A stretch of 64,000 bases of DNA from contig OX638348.1 in assembly GCA_951813085.1 (NCBI GenBank), positions 2,055,627-2,119,626 on the forward strand. The letters run 5' to 3'. Both the position numbers and the translations under genes were made by a program. This document shows positions 37,587-46,512 of the stretch, piece after piece (positions within the stretch are counted from its first letter, which is position 1; every line of letters starts with the position of its first letter). The notes under the pieces are model-generated. The model was not told the DNA's origin, did not search any database, and saw only the letters and a program-made list of their open reading frames with translations. Source of the DNA: an uncultured Opitutaceae bacterium (GTDB taxonomy: Bacteria > Verrucomicrobiota > Verrucomicrobiia > Opitutales > Opitutaceae).

Positions 37587-39932
37587 ATGGAAATCGATGC
37601 GCAAAACCGGCTTGTTTCGCTCAGCGTCGGTGAGTTCGCGCGATTTTCCCCCTACGCCCAGCGCAGCGACTCTATGGGATTCGGCAATTGGCGAGCAGCC
37701 GCAGGTCAACAGTGGCACCAGGAGATTCAACGCCAAGCGCCGGACAAAGGATTCGACAACGAGCGCCCAATCAAAGGCGATATCCTTTGGCGCGGCTGGA
37801 CACTCCAGCTCACGGGTCGCATCGACCAGATCCGTTCAAGCCCGGACCGAATTTGCTTACGCGAAATCAAAACCGTAACGACAGAGCTCCCCATCGATTC
37901 AAATACCCTCGTGGCCCGTTACAGGTCCTATTGCATTCAACTGCTCGCCTATCGGGAATTGCTTTCGCGGGAATCATCAACTTCGACCGTTCCCATCGAA
38001 CTCGACTTGTACCTGGTAGAGCTATCCACCGGAGTCGCCCAAAGCGTGCGGCTCGATTCGGGACATGACTCGCTCGTCGTCGACCAATTCGACCTCCTCG
38101 CCGACTACCTGGACCAAAAGCGCGAGCGACTCGATCGACTGGCATCGCTACGGTTCAAGCCCGCCTACGAATCCCCGCGACCCGGTCAGGAGACCATACA
38201 GAAAGACCTCGCAGATGGATTCCAGAAATCCCCGATCGTATGCCTCGAGGCGCCTACGGGCTACGGGAAAACCGGGGTCGCTTGGGAATTCGCCTTGAAT
38301 CGACTGGCATCCGGACAGGCAGACCGCATCGTCTATCTGACCAGTAAATCGACTGGCCAGCTAGAAGCCGCCCAACGCCTCGACGCCCTTCTGGAAGCGC
38401 AATCCAGCGCCACCTATTGGCAGATACGGAACAAGGGGGAACATTGCGTTAATCACGAGTTCCGCTGCTCGCCGAAAACCTGCCAATACATCGCTAATCT
38501 TGAAGAAAAGTGGGGCCAATCCAGACTGGAACCCCTCTTTCTGGCTTCATCGAAGCCCATATCCATAGACGAGCTAAAAGCCTCGAGCGCCGCCGCAGGC
38601 ATCTGCCCCTACGAAACCATGCGGACCGCCCTTGGATATCGCGACATTTGGATCGGCGACTACAACTACTTGTTCGCGTCCAATAGCGGCCGGCTCCTTT
38701 TCGATCAACCAGACTTCGATCCCAGCAAAACCTTTCTGATCATAGATGAGGCCCACAATCTTCCGTCTCGAATCGAATCGAACTTGAGCACGGAACTGGA
38801 CTCCCTGTCCCTATCCGGACTTGTCAACGAATTGGCGGAAATTGGAGCCGGACGCAATATCCAGAAAGCAGTCGCCAACTTGACGGATGAGTGCCTCGCC
38901 TATGCAAAAGGAGATATCCTAAGCCTCAGGCAAATCGATGATCTGGCGGAGCTATTGCTAAGCCTATTATCGCGCATTTCAAATGAGCCCTTGCCCTACG
39001 AATCAATTGGTCCTGAGTCATTGGATACGCTTTGGAACCTTTCTTCCGGAGCCGCTGCTCTTAAAGAGAACGCTGATCGCTACATTGCCTGGGCGACCGA
39101 ATCCGGACGCATAAAGATCGCCTGCATCGACCCATCGCCCGAAATTCTAGAAACGCTGTCCCTATTTAAGGAAACGCTGATGCTGTCGGCGACGCTCCAC
39201 CCAATCGACGGCTTTTGGGAACAGTGCGGAATCGCAGACCACATTCCAGCGCCCAGCCATGTAACGCCTCCCGCTCCTTGGCTCGAAGGGGCCTATGATA
39301 TCGCAATCGATACACGAGCAGATACGCGCTTGAAAATGCGGGAGTCGGGATCGGACGTCACAGCCAAGACCATTGCAACGCTCGCTGACACCTTCTCTCC
39401 CATTATTGTGTTCTTCCCGTCCTACGCTTACGCGGAACAAATTCGAGACGCCCTTAGCCAAGCCTATCCATTCTACCGAATCGCGATGCAAACCCGAGGC
39501 AAAGGAGAAACCTTGGCTGATCGAACCGCCTTTATCGATGACGCCATACGTTTCCACGAAATCGTTTTTCTCACACTGGGATCTAGCTTCGCGGAAGGGA
39601 TCGATCTTATTGGAGGCAAGATCAAAGCCGCCATCGTCGTGAGCCCTGCGCTTCCTGAAGTCAATCCCGTCCAGCAATCCAAGCGGGACTACTTCGATGG
39701 TCGTCATGGAAACGGATTCGAACGCGCCTACCTGCAACCTGGTATCCAGAAAGTGAATCAGGCGTTGGGTCGACTCGTTCGAGCTCCCTACCAAAAAGTG
39801 AAGGTGCTATTGCATTGCCAACGATTTGCCGACAAAGGAACGATCGCCCTTCTCGCGGAGCACTATAGAAAGGGTCGATATATATTTAGCGATGACGACC
39901 TATCGAAATGGATCGAACACGCTTATCAATAG
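37587..39932 (+). CDS. PD-(D/E)XK nuclease fused to a DinG/XPD-type helicase
   Basis: This 781-residue protein combines two parts. Residues about 1-200 look like a RecB/Cas4-type nuclease: WHQEIQRQAP, RGWTLQLTGRIDQIRSS and CLREIKTV supply the expected D and E-x-K. The rest is a superfamily 2 helicase of the XPD/DinG group: Walker A APTGYGKTGVAWEFA (about 222), a four-Cys cluster that could hold an Fe-S centre (CVNHEFRCSPKTC at about 290-300, then GICPYE at about 339), the DEAH box IIDEAHNLPSR (about 386), motif III MLSATLHP, motif V GSSFAEGIDLIG and motif VI QALGRLVRAP. ATG 37587 is preferred over the TTG at 37551. It probably acts in DNA repair or recombination. The frame is intact. Confidence 0.88.
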   Translation: MEIDAQNRLVSLSVGEFARFSPYAQRSDSMGFGNWRAAAGQQWHQEIQRQAPDKGFDNERPIKGDILWRGWTLQLTGRIDQIRSSPDRICLREIKTVTTELPIDSNTLVARYRSYCIQLLAYRELLSRESSTSTVPIELDLYLVELSTGVAQSVRLDSGHDSLVVDQFDLLADYLDQKRERLDRLASLRFKPAYESPRPGQETIQKDLADGFQKSPIVCLEAPTGYGKTGVAWEFALNRLASGQADRIVYLTSKSTGQLEAAQRLDALLEAQSSATYWQIRNKGEHCVNHEFRCSPKTCQYIANLEEKWGQSRLEPLFLASSKPISIDELKASSAAAGICPYETMRTALGYRDIWIGDYNYLFASNSGRLLFDQPDFDPSKTFLIIDEAHNLPSRIESNLSTELDSLSLSGLVNELAEIGAGRNIQKAVANLTDECLAYAKGDILSLRQIDDLAELLLSLLSRISNEPLPYESIGPESLDTLWNLSSGAAALKENADRYIAWATESGRIKIACIDPSPEILETLSLFKETLMLSATLHPIDGFWEQCGIADHIPAPSHVTPPAPWLEGAYDIAIDTRADTRLKMRESGSDVTAKTIATLADTFSPIIVFFPSYAYAEQIRDALSQAYPFYRIAMQTRGKGETLADRTAFIDDAIRFHEIVFLTLGSSFAEGIDLIGGKIKAAIVVSPALPEVNPVQQSKRDYFDGRHGNGFERAYLQPGIQKVNQALGRLVRAPYQKVKVLLHCQRFADKGTIALLAEHYRKGRYIFSDDDLSKWIEHAYQ

Positions 39933-39937
39933 GGGGA

Positions 39938-40300
39938 TCAAGCCGGCTCCCAAAGCTCGATAGGATTGCCATCTAGGTCATGCAAACGGGCGAACCGTCC
40001 ATTGGGATACGATTCCGGATCTAGAGCGACATCGACATTCCGACTTTTCAGTTGAGCGACCATTGCGTCTAGATTCGAAACTCGGAAATTGACCATCCAC
40101 TGCTGCGCCGCGTCTCCAAAATAGTCCGTGTCGCTAGGGAATGGAGCGAAGACCGTCGGGCCTTTCTCCTGAGTCCAAGGAGATTGATCATAAGACGTTG
40201 GGACCAGATCGATCCCTAGACAGTCTTGATACCATGCGGCCAATGCGTCCGGGTTTCTCGAACGAAAAAACAGTCCTCCGATTCCTAATACTTTCTCCAT
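39938..40300 (-). CDS. VOC (glyoxalase/bleomycin-resistance) family protein
   Basis: This 120-residue protein is a single VOC module of two beta-alpha-beta-beta-beta units: VLGIGGLFFRSRNPDALAAW, YQDCLGI, then WMVNFRVSNLDAMVAQLKSR, and the ending ARLHDLDGNPIELWEPA, which holds the usual metal-ligand Glu. Such proteins are metal-dependent lyases, isomerases or dioxygenases; the substrate is not evident. It is convergent with the helicase gene, the two stops being five bases apart. Confidence 0.88.
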   Translation of the reverse strand: MEKVLGIGGLFFRSRNPDALAAWYQDCLGIDLVPTSYDQSPWTQEKGPTVFAPFPSDTDYFGDAAQQWMVNFRVSNLDAMVAQLKSRNVDVALDPESYPNGRFARLHDLDGNPIELWEPA

Positions 40301-40400
40301 AGGTCGTCTAAGCTCTCAACCTATTTTCAATTGAGGCTATCGCAAGTTCATTCAGGACGCAGATATCGCTTGTAGCCTTCCGGGAATTGCCCTTCGATCA

Positions 40401-41588
40401 ATGCTCATGAGAGAAATCCGCACCCTATTCGCTTCTCTATTCGTTGCGATCGCCTGCGTTTCTTCCGCAAAGAACTACCAGGAAGCAGATGGGCTCCTCA
40501 GCGTAGAGGCAGAGGACTACGCCTCCCAGGCTCAAGCCAGTATACGGCAATGGTACACGATTCGACCGGGCGATTCCGCTCCCAATGTTCAAGACAGAGA
40601 CCGCAACCATGCGGCCACCGCAAGCGGCCAAGCCTACTTGGAGATCTTGCCGGATACCCGGGCCACGCATTCCGACAAGTTGATCGGCGGGCTGAATTTC
40701 ACCAACGAACCCGGGAAGATAGCCATCCTATCTTACAATGCCTACTTCAACACGCCTGGAGAATACATTGTCTGGGTCCGAGCATTCAGTACCGGCGCCG
40801 AAGACAATGGCCTCCATGTGGGAATAAATGGAACCTGGCCTGAGAGCGGTCAGCGCATTCAACTCTGTCAAGGTAAGCACAAATGGACGTGGTCCTCCGC
40901 TCAGCGGGTTCCGGAAAATCACTGCGGCAGCCCGCGAACCATTCGCATCCACGTGCCGAATGCGGGCATGCATACCATTAGCTTCTCTATGCGGGAAGAC
41001 GGATTCGAGTTCGACAAGTTCCTGATGGTACGCGACGAGTCGTATCAACCCGAAGGACTCGATCTTCCAGCAAGTTTCACTCTCTCGGAATCCTACTCCG
41101 ACCTAAACGCCCGATCCACAAACTCATTCGAGCCAATCGTGTTAACGGCAATCTCCGATTTCGAGTCCATTGAGATCGATGGCTATATCCCCTACTATCG
41201 AGACAATGGGCGTCAAGCGCTCGCGATCAATGCGGCGAAATCCGAATATCGATCTGGATACGCCGCGGCGGAGCATCGATTCCAGGGCGATGACGGGACA
41301 TACGCATTGACGCTCTACTCAATGAAGGAAACGGATGGAGAAAGTGAATACATGGTTTCAATAAATGGAATCGAAGTCCTTTCATCGAAAAACTCGCCTA
41401 CGCAAATCGACTATTCTATCCGCGAACACCATGCGTCGAAAGACGTAGAAATCAAGAACGGCGACGTCATCCAAGTCAGATCCAATGCCCATACAAATGG
41501 GTTGATACCTGAGGGCGACGCAACTGCTTTCGCGCGAGGTCGCTGGACTGAGCTCATGCTCATTAGAAGCCAAGTCGCTCACCACTAA
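40401..41588 (+). CDS. Exported carbohydrate-binding-like protein
   Basis: This encodes 395 residues with a signal peptide (MREIRTLFASLFVAIACVSSA). The mature part begins with LLSVEAEDYASQAQASIRQW, a typical opening of family 35-like or GH115 C-terminal beta-sandwich modules. GEYIVWVRAFSTGAEDNGLH, VGINGTWP and AGMHTISFSMREDGFEFDKFLMV continue the same domain. A second beta-sandwich follows (about residues 240-395, with FESIEIDGYIPYY and FARGRWTELMLIRS). There is no catalytic domain, so it may bind or scaffold polysaccharide outside the cell. ATG 40407 is a possible alternative start. pyrR begins 32 bp downstream. Confidence 0.8.
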   Translation: MLMREIRTLFASLFVAIACVSSAKNYQEADGLLSVEAEDYASQAQASIRQWYTIRPGDSAPNVQDRDRNHAATASGQAYLEILPDTRATHSDKLIGGLNFTNEPGKIAILSYNAYFNTPGEYIVWVRAFSTGAEDNGLHVGINGTWPESGQRIQLCQGKHKWTWSSAQRVPENHCGSPRTIRIHVPNAGMHTISFSMREDGFEFDKFLMVRDESYQPEGLDLPASFTLSESYSDLNARSTNSFEPIVLTAISDFESIEIDGYIPYYRDNGRQALAINAAKSEYRSGYAAAEHRFQGDDGTYALTLYSMKETDGESEYMVSINGIEVLSSKNSPTQIDYSIREHHASKDVEIKNGDVIQVRSNAHTNGLIPEGDATAFARGRWTELMLIRSQVAHH

Positions 41589-41619
41589 GCATCAAGCAGT
41601 ACGTTCTATATTAAATATC

Positions 41620-42156
41620 GTGCCTATCAGAAAATCCATTACCGATGAGGAGATCCAATTAGCCGTCAAAGCGGTGGCTTCCGAAATCGCGACCCAACAT
41701 GCCTCAACGCGAAATCTTGTGCTCGCGGCAATCGCAAATGGAGGAATCGTGTTCAACGAGATGCTGCGAGCCGACTTGAAAACCAGCCACGGAATCGAAA
41801 CGCACAGCGCGACTATCGACATTTCTTTCTATCGGGATGACATTGGGGTGAATCCTATCGCAAAGGAGGTTGAGTCAACCCAGCTCGCTCAAGATCCCGA
41901 GGAATCCACGATTATCTTAGTAGACGATGTCATCTTTACCGGTCGCAGCATACGAGCCGCCCTTTCAGAGGTCCACTCGCTAGGCCGACCGCATCGAATC
42001 GAGCTCGCTGTGCTGGTTGACCGAGGCAATCGACGCCTTCCGATCGAGCCCCACTACACAGGAATCGACGAACCCACGAAGACGGGCGAAAAAGTAGTCG
42101 CCCAACTCGACATGAACTTTCCGGAGAAGTCGCATATTGACATTCTCTCATCATAG
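41620..42156 (+). CDS. pyrR: Bifunctional pyr operon regulator/uracil phosphoribosyltransferase PyrR
   Basis: PyrR-type proteins bind pyr mRNA and UMP to attenuate pyrimidine genes, and may have uracil phosphoribosyltransferase activity. The 178-residue protein has the PRPP-binding loop IILVDDVIFTGRSIRAA and the family segments VLAAIANGGIVFNEML and LAVLVDRGNRRLPIEPHY. It starts with GTG at 41620; no Shine-Dalgarno is seen, and the AT-rich upstream sequence (TATATTAAATAT) could be a -10 box of a nearly leaderless transcript. It is followed by pyrB after six bases. No attenuator hairpin was found in the short upstream gap. Confidence 0.92.
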   Translation: MPIRKSITDEEIQLAVKAVASEIATQHASTRNLVLAAIANGGIVFNEMLRADLKTSHGIETHSATIDISFYRDDIGVNPIAKEVESTQLAQDPEESTIILVDDVIFTGRSIRAALSEVHSLGRPHRIELAVLVDRGNRRLPIEPHYTGIDEPTKTGEKVVAQLDMNFPEKSHIDILSS

Positions 42157-42162
42157 CGCTGG

Positions 42163-43119
42163 ATGGCCACTTCAGGTATGCCTTGGATTCGCAAAGACCT
42201 GATATCGATCGAAGAACTCACTGAAGATGAGATTCTGACGGTTTTCAATACAGCTGAGGCATTTAAGAAAATCCTCACCCGGAAAACTGCGAAAACGCCT
42301 GTGCTGCGCGGCAAAACCGTCGTCAATCTCTTCTTCGAGAACAGCACTCGGACGCGAGTCGCTTTCGAGATGGCAGCCAAGAAACTGAGCGCGGATGTCA
42401 TGTCGCTCGATATGAAGACGAGCAGCGCTTCCAAAGGCGAAACGCTCCGGGATACGGTCGAGAATATCCGGGCGCTAGCGGCAGATATGATCGTCATCCG
42501 TCATTCAGCGCCTGGATCCGCCGCCTATATCGCTAACGTACTCGACATCCCGGTACTCAATGCGGGCGATGGCGCCCATGAGCATCCCACGCAAGCGCTC
42601 TTGGACTGCTACACCCTTCACGAGAAATTCGGCTCGTTAAAGGGACTCAAGATCGCGATTCTCGGCGACATACTCTACAGCCGCGTTGCGCGATCCAATA
42701 TTTGGGCGATGAACAAGCTAGGAGCAGAGGTCACTCTCGTTGGACCAGCCACGTTAGTTCCACGCGAATTTGAGCGAATGGGCGTCACTGTATCCCATGA
42801 TTTGAAATCCGCGCTCGCGGACAAGGATGCAGTCATGCTTTTACGTATACAGCACGAACGTCAGAATGCGTCAGCGTTCCCATCCCTAAATGAGTACACA
42901 CGCATGTTCGGCCTGAACAAGACGCGCCTCTCCTGGCTCAATAAAAATGCGGTCATTATGCATCCGGGCCCGATAAATCGAGGCGTGGAGATCGATTCTG
43001 AACTCGCCGATTCATCTCAATCCGTAATTCTGGAACAAGTCACGAACGGTCTCGCGACCCGAATGGCCGCTCTCTATCTATGCTCCGGTGGTAGTGCCGA
43101 CGCTTTAATCGAATCGTAA
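42163..43119 (+). CDS. pyrB: Aspartate carbamoyltransferase catalytic chain
   Basis: PyrB joins carbamoyl phosphate and aspartate in pyrimidine synthesis. The 318-residue protein has the carbamoyl-phosphate loop FFENSTRTRVAFEMAAKKLS, the partner-subunit loop SSASKGETLRDTVENI, VIRHSAPGSA, the NAGDGAHEHPTQALLDCYTL segment, and the aspartate-binding LLRIQHERQ and HPGPINRGVEI. Its length is normal. It is the second gene of the pyrR-pyrB-pyrC unit; pyrI is not present in the window. The adjacent PyrC lacks a catalytic Asp, so the two may form a PyrB-PyrC' complex as described for class A enzymes. Confidence 0.96.
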   Translation: MATSGMPWIRKDLISIEELTEDEILTVFNTAEAFKKILTRKTAKTPVLRGKTVVNLFFENSTRTRVAFEMAAKKLSADVMSLDMKTSSASKGETLRDTVENIRALAADMIVIRHSAPGSAAYIANVLDIPVLNAGDGAHEHPTQALLDCYTLHEKFGSLKGLKIAILGDILYSRVARSNIWAMNKLGAEVTLVGPATLVPREFERMGVTVSHDLKSALADKDAVMLLRIQHERQNASAFPSLNEYTRMFGLNKTRLSWLNKNAVIMHPGPINRGVEIDSELADSSQSVILEQVTNGLATRMAALYLCSGGSADALIES

Positions 43120-43147
43120 TGACTGATCCACTACGAAAAACGATACG

Positions 43148-44437
43148 ATGAGCCAAATCACCCATATCAAAGGAGGTCGACTCATCGATCCGCAATCCGA
43201 GCGAGACGAAGTAACCGATCTCTTTATCCGTGACGGAGCGATCGTGGACCGACCGAGCAACGCAGACCTGGAAAAAGCGACGGTGATCGACGCGTCGGGG
43301 CTAGTCGTCGCTCCGGGCCTAGTAGATTTGCACGTACATTTTCGCGTTCCCGGTCAAACTCACAAGGAAACGATATTGACGGGTACAACGGCTGCGGCCG
43401 CAGGGGGCTTTACGAGCGTCGTCTGCATGCCCAATACCAGCCCTCCCGCGGATACTGCAGGCACGATTCAGTACATAAAGGACGCGGTTAAGCGGGAGGC
43501 GATCATGAATGTCTTTCCAACGGGGTGCATCACTGTCGGAATGGATGGCGAGCGACTCGCCCCGACGGGATCGCTTCGCAACGCCGGTGCCGTGGCGATT
43601 TCGGATGGAGGGAAATGCGTACAGGACAACGGCCTAATGAGACGAGCGGTCGAGTACGCTCACATGTTCGATCTTCCCGTGATCGACCACTGCGAGGACT
43701 ACTCGCTTTCCGCAAGCGGGGTGATGAATGAAGGAGCAACTTCGACCAAGCTTGGATTGCGGGGAGCGCCCACTGAAGCAGAAGACCTGATGGTCTCGCG
43801 CAATGTCATTCTCTCGGCAAAGACGGGAGCTCGCATCCACCTGCAGCACGTGACGTCCAAGAACGCAATCGACATCATCCGTCGGGCAAAATCTCGCGGC
43901 GTCAATATTACCGCTGAAGCGACGCCCCACCATATGTGTTTTTCCGATACAGCGATCGAAGGATTCGATACGAATTTTAAGATGAATCCGCCGCTTCGGG
44001 GTGAGAAAGACCGTATCGCAATATTGGATGCTCTAGCCGATGGCGCGATCGATTGCATCGCAACCGGACACGCTCCCCATACTGACTACGAGAAGGATGT
44101 TGAATTTGACTACGCCCCCTTTGGAGTAATCGGTCTCGAGACCGCCCTCGGAGCCACTCTCACCGAACTTTTCCACTCAAATCGACTTTCTCTTCCCGAT
44201 ACGCTATCGCTTCTCACCAATCGACCCTCTGACGCGATCCGACTTGGCAAGGGGACGCTAGAAATAGGCAGCGACGCTGACATCGTCATAATCGACCCGG
44301 ATATTGAATGGGCTCCCACCGCCGACGGGTTTCAAAGCAAATCAGCGAATTCTCCTTGGATTGGACGGACCCTGAAAGGTCGAGCGCTCAAGACAATTGT
44401 AGCAGGCAAGCTGGTCTACGAGCTCAACGACTCGTAG
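43148..44437 (+). CDS. pyrC: Dihydroorotase family protein, catalytic Asp replaced by Gly
   Basis: Dihydroorotase closes carbamoyl aspartate to dihydroorotate. The 429-residue protein has the type I layout: metal ligands HVHFRVPG (His62, His64), TAAAAGGFTSVVCMPNT, VIDHCEDYSL, HLQHVTSKNAIDII, EATPHHMCFSD and KMNPPLRGEKDRIAILDALA. The usual 'T-D-H-A-P-H' motif, whose Asp is the proton carrier, reads TGHAPH here, with codon GGA at 44066-44068 (Gly307). The common REPG is also RVPG. Metal sites are otherwise kept. A GAC to GGA change needs two substitutions, so it is not a simple recent mutation. The protein may be a structural partner of PyrB rather than an enzyme; an active copy would then be needed elsewhere. 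Confidence 0.88.
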   Translation: MSQITHIKGGRLIDPQSERDEVTDLFIRDGAIVDRPSNADLEKATVIDASGLVVAPGLVDLHVHFRVPGQTHKETILTGTTAAAAGGFTSVVCMPNTSPPADTAGTIQYIKDAVKREAIMNVFPTGCITVGMDGERLAPTGSLRNAGAVAISDGGKCVQDNGLMRRAVEYAHMFDLPVIDHCEDYSLSASGVMNEGATSTKLGLRGAPTEAEDLMVSRNVILSAKTGARIHLQHVTSKNAIDIIRRAKSRGVNITAEATPHHMCFSDTAIEGFDTNFKMNPPLRGEKDRIAILDALADGAIDCIATGHAPHTDYEKDVEFDYAPFGVIGLETALGATLTELFHSNRLSLPDTLSLLTNRPSDAIRLGKGTLEIGSDADIVIIDPDIEWAPTADGFQSKSANSPWIGRTLKGRALKTIVAGKLVYELNDS

Positions 44438-44455
44438 GCAATCGATGCGAACGCT

Positions 44456-45526
44456 TTAGCGTCCGCGACCGCCTCCGCCGCGGCCACCGAATCCTCCACG
44501 ACCTCCGGTAAATCCACCAATCCCTCCGCGACCTCCGCCGGGAATTCCAAGTTCCGCTGCATTCTCAAGAGATTGCTGTGTAAGACGCAGTTCGCGTTCC
44601 CGCTCCGAGATTTGCTGCGCCGCAAGTTCCGCGAGCTGAGCTTCGTTGAGAACGCTCGCCGCCTGCTCAAGCAACATGGCGTCGTAGATCTCTCGCTCTT
44701 GATAGTAGGTTTCGACCATTTCGCTCGTCAGCGACTCATTGTTTCCACCGCGGCCACGACCGTCCCCCATGTTCTTTATATCAACTGAGTATTCAAAATC
44801 TTGATCTACTTTAGCATACACGTCGAGCATCCCATCGCTTTGTTGCTTGCTCAAAGGAGATTCGGAATAGCTCAGCGTCTTTTCAAACTCATCCACTTCC
44901 CCGCGATACTTCATCGTGCTCGTATACTTCTGCATAGCTTGGGCATTTTCGTCTCCAAGCAATGCAGCGATATCTTCGTTCAGGATAGCGAACTGGTTCC
45001 TGTAGTCTTCCTTGACGCCTTCCCGATCTTCTTCGCTAGCCAAGCTCGCACGAAGCCCCGATTCCGTTCGGATCAAGTTTCGCTGCGCCATCATTGTCAT
45101 GAGAATATCGATTTCCTCCGGAGGAAGATCGAGGCTCGCGAAGAAGTCCGCATAGCCGCGATTGATCCGCTCCATCTGCTCCTCGATCATATCCATGCGC
45201 AATTCGGGATCGTCGAACGCCAACAAGGCCCGCTCCATCATCTTTGTCCGCGTTTCCCTCCGGCGCTCGAGCATCTCTTCCCTGGAAGGACGCTCCCCAT
45301 CTGCAAACCGACCCTCAAACCGACCCCTAAATTCCCCCTCTTCGGACGACGGGGTTTCTTCAATCAACTCTTCTAGCTCCTCAACATTGGCTTCCTCTTC
45401 CGGCGTCGTCGTCTCTGCCAGCGCAAGGGCCTTTTTCAGCCGCTGGTTTTCCATGTTCAGGTAGCCAGAGTACGCAGCGAATACGATTGCGATTAAGGAG
45501 AGAATTACGGTGGGCCAACGTTTCAT
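44456..45526 (-). CDS. Membrane-anchored protein with Arg/Gly-rich tail
   Basis: This encodes 356 residues. One N-terminal membrane helix (WPTVILSLIAIVFAAYSGYL) is followed by a short coiled coil, an acidic stretch (EEEANVEELEELIEETPSSE), an RGRFEGRF segment, and a large helical region in which IAALLGDENAQAMQKYTSTM recalls heat- or metal-stress periplasmic proteins of Verrucomicrobia. The C-terminus is an RGG-type tail (GGRGGIGGFTGGRGG and on), a low-complexity region often seen in RNA-binding proteins but here outside the cytoplasm if the topology is as expected. No function can be named. It is convergent with pyrC, the stops being 18 bp apart. Confidence 0.75.
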   Translation of the reverse strand: MKRWPTVILSLIAIVFAAYSGYLNMENQRLKKALALAETTTPEEEANVEELEELIEETPSSEEGEFRGRFEGRFADGERPSREEMLERRRETRTKMMERALLAFDDPELRMDMIEEQMERINRGYADFFASLDLPPEEIDILMTMMAQRNLIRTESGLRASLASEEDREGVKEDYRNQFAILNEDIAALLGDENAQAMQKYTSTMKYRGEVDEFEKTLSYSESPLSKQQSDGMLDVYAKVDQDFEYSVDIKNMGDGRGRGGNNESLTSEMVETYYQEREIYDAMLLEQAASVLNEAQLAELAAQQISERERELRLTQQSLENAAELGIPGGGRGGIGGFTGGRGGFGGRGGGGRGR

Positions 45527-45558
45527 TGCATTTAGGATCTATCTGTATTTTGAGTCAC

Positions 45559-45592
45559 GGAAGGCCGCCCCATTCGAAAGCGGCCGCCTTCC
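45559..45592. other. Strong hairpin in the divergent region before uppS
   Basis: GGAAGGCCGC (45559-45568) and GCGGCCGCCTTCC (45580-45592) form a GC-rich stem with a small bulge around the loop. It lies between the divergent gene starts at 45526 and 45701. No T-run follows in either direction, so a leader hairpin or operator is more likely than a terminator. Confidence 0.4.
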
Positions 45593-45687
45593 AACGCTTA
45601 AAACGCGATTTCACTCCTTCAAGTTACACCCTTCGCCCACGGACCTAGCGCTTCAATAGCACGGGCGATAAACCCTTGCAAATTTGC

Positions 45688-45703
45688 AGGAGGCTAATGA
45701 TTG
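45688..45703 (+). promoter_or_regulatory. Shine-Dalgarno fixing a TTG start for uppS
   Basis: AGGAGG (45688-45693) lies exactly seven bases before TTG at 45701. The nearby ATG at 45697 is too close to this site and opens only a six-codon frame, and the in-frame ATG at 45734 has no comparable site. The spacing favours TTG as the start. Confidence 0.7.
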
Positions 45704-46489
45704 TCGCGCTTTTCTGAAATTGGCGACTATTCAATGAGCGAAAAAGCGTCTCAACTCAACGGGCCCGATCACATCGGCATCATAATGGATGGCAATGGCA
45801 GATGGGCTAAATCCCAAGGCCTATCTCGAATCAAAGGGCATCGCCAAGGGGTCGAGACCTGTCGGCGCATCATTGAAGCCTGCCAGGACCTGAATATTCA
45901 CTATCTCACCCTGTACGCCTTTTCCGCTGAGAATTGGAATCGGCCAGAAATCGAGGTGAATGGGCTCATGGAATTGCTGGCGCTCTTCCTAATGGAAGAG
46001 ACCCGCACGTTGAAGAAGCAAAAAGTACGCTTGCACGCCATCGGACGTATCGAGGACCTCCCCTCCCGAACAAAGGCTGCCTTGAAAAAAGCGATCAAGC
46101 AAACCAAGGACTTCGACGAATGGCATCTCATTCTCGCATTGAACTACAGCTCGCGAAACGAGGTAGTCGACGCGGCGAAGGCGATCTCTCAGAAAGCCGC
46201 TGAGGGCAAGCTAAACCCCGAGAATCTCGATTGGGAAACCGTCTCGAGCCATTTCTACACAGACAGCCTCCCCGATCCAGATCTAGTGGTCCGCACCTCG
46301 GGAGAAACGCGACTAAGCAACTTCCTTCTGATGCAAAGCGCTTATTCCGAGCTCTACTTTACCGCCACGTGCTGGCCCGATTTCACCCGGGCCCACCTAG
46401 AGGAGGCAATCCGCTCTTACCATAACCGTGAGCGCCGCTTCGGGCGCACCGGCGAGCAGCTCGATGTCGAAACGGGCCTGTCCTACTAG
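45701..46489 (+). CDS. uppS: Isoprenyl (undecaprenyl) diphosphate synthase
   Basis: UppS makes the C55 lipid carrier for cell-wall synthesis by adding isopentenyl diphosphate units in cis. The 262-residue protein (TTG start) has the active-site loop IGIIMDGNGRWAKSQGL (catalytic Asp), GHRQGVETCRRIIEAC, YLTLYAFSAENWNRP, and the C-terminal diphosphate-binding LVVRTSGETRLSNFLLMQSA and RERRFGRTGEQ. Its length is usual. It is the first gene of the uppS-cdsA-dxr-rseP-ispG unit. Confidence 0.95.
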   Translation: MSRFSEIGDYSMSEKASQLNGPDHIGIIMDGNGRWAKSQGLSRIKGHRQGVETCRRIIEACQDLNIHYLTLYAFSAENWNRPEIEVNGLMELLALFLMEETRTLKKQKVRLHAIGRIEDLPSRTKAALKKAIKQTKDFDEWHLILALNYSSRNEVVDAAKAISQKAAEGKLNPENLDWETVSSHFYTDSLPDPDLVVRTSGETRLSNFLLMQSAYSELYFTATCWPDFTRAHLEEAIRSYHNRERRFGRTGEQLDVETGLSY

Positions 46490-46512
46490 AATGCCTCCAG
46501 CTCAATCCGTTT

